NCBI GenBank assembly: GCA_942159475.1
Contig: OW804096.1
Span: 43,275,744-43,339,743 of the forward strand
DNA from: Sthenelais limicola
Taxonomy: Eukaryota > Annelida > Polychaeta > Phyllodocida > Sigalionidae
Direction: 5' to 3'
Length of the DNA: 64,000 nt
Below the pieces are notes generated by a model, which was given only the letters and a program-made list of their open reading frames with translations, did no database searches and was not told the DNA's origin. The translations under genes and the position numbers were made by a program. Shown here in pieces: positions 60,293-64,000 of the stretch (positions are counted from its first letter, which is position 1; each line of letters begins with the position of its first letter).

Positions 60293-60556
60293 TCACTTGA
60301 GATTTTGGTTTGACATGAAGGATAAAAAAAATGCCAGTACCGGTTTAGTCGCCAATATTACCTTTAGTTCTCTCCACTCTGCTTCATGTCCATGTCCCCA
60401 TTCAAACACATTTTTGCTGGACAACAATTTTCGCATGTTTTCACACTTGCCTGATAGATTTGGTATAAAGCGTCCAACATAGTTTATCATTCCTAACACA
60501 TGTTGCACCTCCTCTTTGTTGGTAGGTGTCTGGAAGTCAATTATTGCCTTGACCTT
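60293..60556 (-). pseudogene. Gypsy-type pol fragment (RT/RNase H connection)
   Basis: Immediately beyond the second LTR the minus strand encodes KVKAIIDFQTPTNKEEVQHV, LGMINYVGRFIPNLSGKCE, and FEWGHGHEAEWRELKVIL with TKPVLAFF. This is the classic Ty3/gypsy block after the RT active site. It lacks the upstream catalytic RT part and the downstream RNase H and integrase. Confidence 0.8.
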
Positions 60557-60658
60557 TGTAAAGAAGCGACTCAACTCGTCTCTGGTAGTAGCTCGTGTGT
60601 TTATTCTCGACCAGTATGTGTGGCTCTCTGTAGCCCTCTAGTGGCACCACTGTATCAC

Positions 60659-60976
60659 TCAGTTACATTGTACATTCGAACCACCAGGTGGCTGATCAAA
60701 CTTGCCTAACACTTGTTGGTAGTTCCGTGGATCCTCAGCATCTATATTTGCTCCCGCCGCATCTTGTCTTTGTGGCAGCCACTCAAAACTCTGATAAATC
60801 TCCTCGGCCTCTTCTCCTATCGTATTGAGCAAGATGGCTACCCTCCGGCGATTCAGGCCAGCAGCTATGTCCAGTGATGCTAAGTAATTGTCCAGCTGGA
60901 ACTTGTACTTCCTCCAACTCTCTGCTACATTACCAGTAGTAATGTTCAGAGGTTTTGGGGCTTTGATACCCTCCAT
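60659..60976 (-). pseudogene. Truncated GAG of gypsy-like element
   Basis: A frame opening MEGIKAPKPLNITTGNVAES after the primer-binding-like site, continuing with a retroviral-type GAG opening (WRKYKFQLDNYLASL, RRRVAILLNTIGEEAEEIY). It runs straight into the second 130-bp LTR at 60686, so everything downstream of about 95 residues is missing. Typical of the small GAG of metazoan gypsy elements. Confidence 0.7.
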
Positions 60977-61488
60977 GATCCTCAGATCTCCCGTGTAAAT
61001 TCGGACAACGAACCACTCCTTGGCACCATGTAAAGAAGCGACTCAACTCGTCTCTGGTAGTAGCTTGTGTGTTTATTCTCGACCAGTATGTGTGGCTCTC
61101 TGTAGCCCTCTAGTGGCACCACTGTATCACTCAGTTACATTGTACATTCGAACCACCAGGTGGCAGCTCATATCAGGACAACCTTGTCATCTGAGGGTTG
61201 TACCCCTTCCTTGTTGAGTGTCTCTCCTAAGAATTCTATTGCGCTAATGCAAGGTTGCCATCTTTCATGCGCAACTCTGCTGGTGGTCGTAAGCGGTTTT
61301 CCATAGTCTTTTTGCGTCAGTTAGTTCACTTCTGGTACCATGTAAATAATAATGGACTACTCAACAAGATAGTACGAGCTCAACTGTTTATTTCTTAGTC
61401 TCCTCCAGGCGTCCTCCTGGTGCTACCAGGTGGCGACACTTAGTATCTCACGACAGGGTGCACATGGGAAAGACGATTGAACATTTTT

Positions 61489-61620
61489 CAGTGTTTATCT
61501 AGCCTATTTTTGAAAGTGTTGATGGTCGGAACATTTATCATTTCTTCTGTGACAGAGTTCCAGTTATTGACAATTCTGTGGCTGAAAGAGTTTTGGCGAA
61601 GGTGAAGGTTGAAGCTAGAC
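61489..61620 (-). pseudogene. LINE reverse-transcriptase C-terminal tail
   Basis: Minus-strand reading gives NLHLRQNSFSHRIVNNWNSV, then TEEMINVPTINTFKNRLDKH and a stop. This is the conserved tail of CR1/Jockey-group non-LTR RT proteins (R-NSF-R---WN-L-----V----N-FK--LD). Only the last 40 or so residues remain. The flank to about 62100 has no other recognisable content. Confidence 0.65.
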
Positions 61621-62107
61621 TTTATTTTCGAAGGAACGAGTACCAATGCGTGGGGCATTTGTGATTTGGGAGTGGTGTGGTGTTGTTGGTTTGGTAATAA
61701 CCCACTTGCGAGTAGCGTGAAAATGGCCGACGGTGGCGCTGAGGTTGGTCACCTTGTTGCTAGGTCTGGGACGCTCATCCATAGCAACCACTAAGAGCTT
61801 AGGCCCAATGCATACATTTGGCGGAGAAATGTCACTAAAACAATGTCAATCTTTAAATAAATTATCACCGTGGACAGAATGTTTTGCCCTCTTAGCTATG
61901 GTAAACTATCATATGCATGCCATGTCATGCACTTGTCAATTGTAACCCCCACACCACCACCGGAGATGTTGGGAACTTGTAGGGGAATGTCTGGGATAGT
62001 TGATAACTTTTATCTTAGTTGATATAAAGTAAAGTGAGTTCCATGAATGAAACTAAGGGTGAAGGTAACCCATCGGTATTGCTAAAACATATTGTCCCAG
62101 GCGTAAT

Positions 62108-62539
62108 CAGGGTTCACGAAACGTGGTCATCATGCACTCGCCCACAATATGGTAGTCCTTACAATATCCTCATCATTTGTCAGCATCTTTTGTTGTAAGG
62201 TAGAGCCAGGGACAGGGGGCTGACTGATGTAATGAATAACATTTAAAATACCTCATAATTGATAGAAACTAAAGAAAAGAGAATCTTTTTATTCATGTAA
62301 GTCTTAAATTCATTTCCTCTATCATTGGCAAGGAATTTTCCGCGCAAAAATGCATGATCAGATCATTAATTTCAAACCTTATAAATGCGATATTTCGGCA
62401 GGCCTTTAGAGTAGGTAAAAAGGGTCTCAATTCCCCCCAAATTCTCACTCGCCCACAGGACCAGTGGCCAGGTAGGATCTAGTCCTTACCAAATTCTGGT
62501 CGCCTGGGGTGAGCGGGCGACCGTGTTTCGTGAACCCTG
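62108..62539. mobile_element. hAT-like MITE with CAGGGTTCACGAAAC ends and GTAAT duplication
   Basis: 432 bp. The ends are inverted CAGGGTTCACGAAAC, continuing with CACTCGCCCAC or CGGTCGCCCGCTCACC. GTAAT directly flanks both ends (62103-62107 and 62540-62544). The CAGGG start fits hAT-type elements, though the duplication is 5 bp and not the usual 8. No coding capacity. Confidence 0.7.
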
Positions 62540-62927
62540 GTAATGGGTGACCCCGGCCCACGTTGCTTGTACCTCCCGTCAACAACTCATCCAAGTCAGG
62601 ACATCTCCCGACGGAGCCTACATACATTCCCTATCACATATCTTTGTGCTTACTTATAATTGGTAGGCTTACACAAGCCATCCTTGCAATGCAATGTTAC
62701 CGTCCCCTTTTCTGCACAATACTAGTCTTTATCAGAGCAAATTATCCAAAGAAGAAGTGACAAAATTTAACGCTGTTTATTATGAGGGACAGATTAGCTT
62801 AACTACTAAACTAGTATAAAACTGGATCTAACTAAATCTGGACCTCATATTGCTATCTCTCTTCTTCTCTTCTCTGAAAGTGAGCTCTGGTATGGCGCCT
62901 CGCACATGCGTTTGTTTACTTTTCGGC

Positions 62928-62987
62928 CCTCCATATATGGCATGCGCCCTCCATATATGGCATGCGTCCTCCATATATGGCATGCAC
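62928..62987. promoter_or_regulatory. Three tandem CArG boxes (CCATATATGG)
   Basis: A 20-bp unit, CCTCCATATATGGCATGCG plus one base, is repeated three times. Perfect CC(A/T)6GG boxes lie at 62931-62940, 62951-62960 and 62971-62980. CArG boxes bind SRF/MADS factors in animals. A decayed fourth unit (CCCATATGCC) follows, and then an NRF1-like palindrome at 63002-63011. Confidence 0.6.
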
Positions 62988-63001
62988 CGACCCATATGCC
63001 C

Positions 63002-63515
63002 GCGCATGCGCAGCCGTCTCACACGCCGAATCGGGCAAATATTGAAACGAGTTTCCGAGCGATTAGAAGTCTATTTCAGAATAATTCTTGCATATAACGT
63101 GAACTATATGCTAAACTTAAACCTTTCTGCTGTTATATTCAGTCGATGGGGAATAATCAGCCTATTTCAAAGCATTTTAGCCTCCGCGCTCGGCAATACG
63201 AAAACAAGATGGCGGCCACACCGTAAGCAGCCAAGAAAATAAAACTGCTTTCTGAGCGCTTTGAATGATTTTACACAATAATCCTGGCATATGAGGTTGA
63301 AAACAAGGTTAGATTAAACGTTCAGGCATTTATATTCAGTCGATTGTTAATCATTACGGCTTCGGTAGTCTGCACGAGCATAGGGGCTCTGAATGGTGGA
63401 CATAAGTGTCCGGGCAGCAAGGTCCATCGCTCGGGCACGAAAGCCCGCTTCGGCGTGTGCAGCTAGAAGGCCCGTCAACACGACGGCCTTACAGCAGGTA
63501 GTCACGCGCATGCGC
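63002..63515. promoter_or_regulatory. Promoter-like region with NRF1 palindromes and YY1-like ATG
   Basis: GCGCATGCGC, the NRF1 palindrome, occurs at 63002-63011 and 63506-63515. An AAGATGGCGGC word, typical of YY1-type start sites, is at 63207-63217. From its ATG (63209) the plus strand reads MAATP and meets a gtaagc donor at 63223, so this could be a short first coding exon of a gene lying to the right. A second possible start, ATGGCTTCAAATCAAC, lies at 63534. The stretch is GC-richer than its surroundings. Confidence 0.45.
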
Positions 63516-64000
63516 ATGAGGCGGCAGAAAGCATGGCTTCAAATCAACTACGTGGTGAAATCGTGATATTTCCACCGAAAGGAATATCGCCACACGTTAA
63601 TATGTTCATAAACTATTGTTTGGGATAGTATTTGAAGTCGACATGACTTATTTACGCAGATTATACGGATATTATTGTGTCAGCAACCAGAAACATGATC
63701 GGAAACCGGCCCTCGGAAACGGGTTTGCTCGAAGAATGTGCGATCGATGAAATCGTAAATACTAATAAAAGGTTGGTTAGATTTAATTCGATATGCTTCA
63801 TTTCTTTCGATTTCCAAGCCTATGGCAGTTCTGTTTGCCTCGAGAACGCCTGTACATATAATCATTTCGCATTCTTAATGTAACGGCGGTAACTGAGCGG
63901 GAGACTTCACGCCAGAGCTCCGTCACTCACCCTTGTGGGAAAACAGGGAACTACGGCCAAAGGGTCTAATGTTTTTCTATGGTTTGTAGCTGTATTACTT
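63516..64000. other. Right edge, no gene recognised
   Basis: Opposed short frames at 63677-63883 (plus) and 63680-63865 (minus) are shadows of one another with no domain. If the promoter-like region drives a gene to the right, this would be its first intron. That is speculation. Confidence 0.3.

Larger units (their letters stand above)
60139..61430 (-). mobile_element. Nested gypsy-like LTR retrotransposon debris
   Basis: Two kinds of short LTR are interleaved. Type 1 is a 130-bp pair, 61029-61158 and 60557-60686, nearly identical, TG...CA on the minus strand. Copy one is followed by a TGGTGCCAAGGAGTGG primer-binding-like site. Type 2 begins with ATAATAATGGACTACTCAACAAGATA and appears at 61347-61430, next to a TGGTACCAGAAGTG primer-binding-like site, and again truncated at 60139-60175. 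Between and beside them lie a GAG piece and a pol piece. This reads as one element inserted in or recombined with another, then deleted internally. Confidence 0.7.

Noticed and set aside
1..64000. CRISPR arrays, bacterial operons, phage genes
   Set aside because: The window is plainly eukaryotic; no regular repeat-spacer pattern and no prokaryotic gene arrangement.

Overview
The window is nuclear DNA from an intron-rich animal. Genes are split by many short GT-AG introns, intergenic DNA is AT-rich, and about half of the window is transposon-derived. The host proteins read as clear bilaterian orthologues, and the visible intron positions in TRMT112 and MRRF agree with the vertebrate genes as I know them. 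Intact DIRS-type retrotransposons, MULE transposases and short gypsy-like LTR relics suggest a marine invertebrate, most likely an echinoderm. That placement is an inference from style, not a proof.

Layout. (1) 1-7.5 kb: a head-to-head pair, MRRF (minus, C-terminus beyond the left edge) and TRMT112 (plus). The 4.2 kb first intron of TRMT112 holds a fold-back element, a GC-rich minisatellite and an open MULE transposase. (2) 7.5-14 kb: a transposon island with two adjacent terminal-inverted-repeat (TIR) elements, one flanked by TTA and one by ATGTT. The second starts with CACTGTG, which fits the Transib/RAG-type terminal heptamer. (3) 15.0-35.9 kb: a second head-to-head pair, CDC73/parafibromin (minus, 14 coding exons) and SNX13 (plus, 25 coding exons). 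(4) 37.4-42.3 kb: a perfect 89-bp inverted repeat abutting an apparently full-length DIRS retrotransposon with GAG-like, RT-RNaseH-methyltransferase-like and tyrosine recombinase ORFs between inverted terminal repeats. (5) 45.3-58.2 kb: a SH3-WW-PH-RhoGAP protein of the ARHGAP12/27/15/9 family (minus, about 19 coding exons). (6) 58.2-64 kb: nested gypsy-like LTR debris, a LINE RT tail, a hAT-like MITE, and a promoter-like stretch with three CArG boxes, two NRF1 palindromes and a YY1-like start site.

The five host genes serve separate housekeeping or signalling roles: mitochondrial ribosome recycling, tRNA/rRNA/release-factor methylation, Pol II elongation (PAF1 complex), endosomal sorting or lipid contact, and Rho-GTPase inactivation. 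They share no pathway. What they share is the repeated bidirectional arrangement. Exon coordinates were derived by hand from splice signals, reading-frame phase and family knowledge. For the assembled host genes the phases agree across all proposed junctions.
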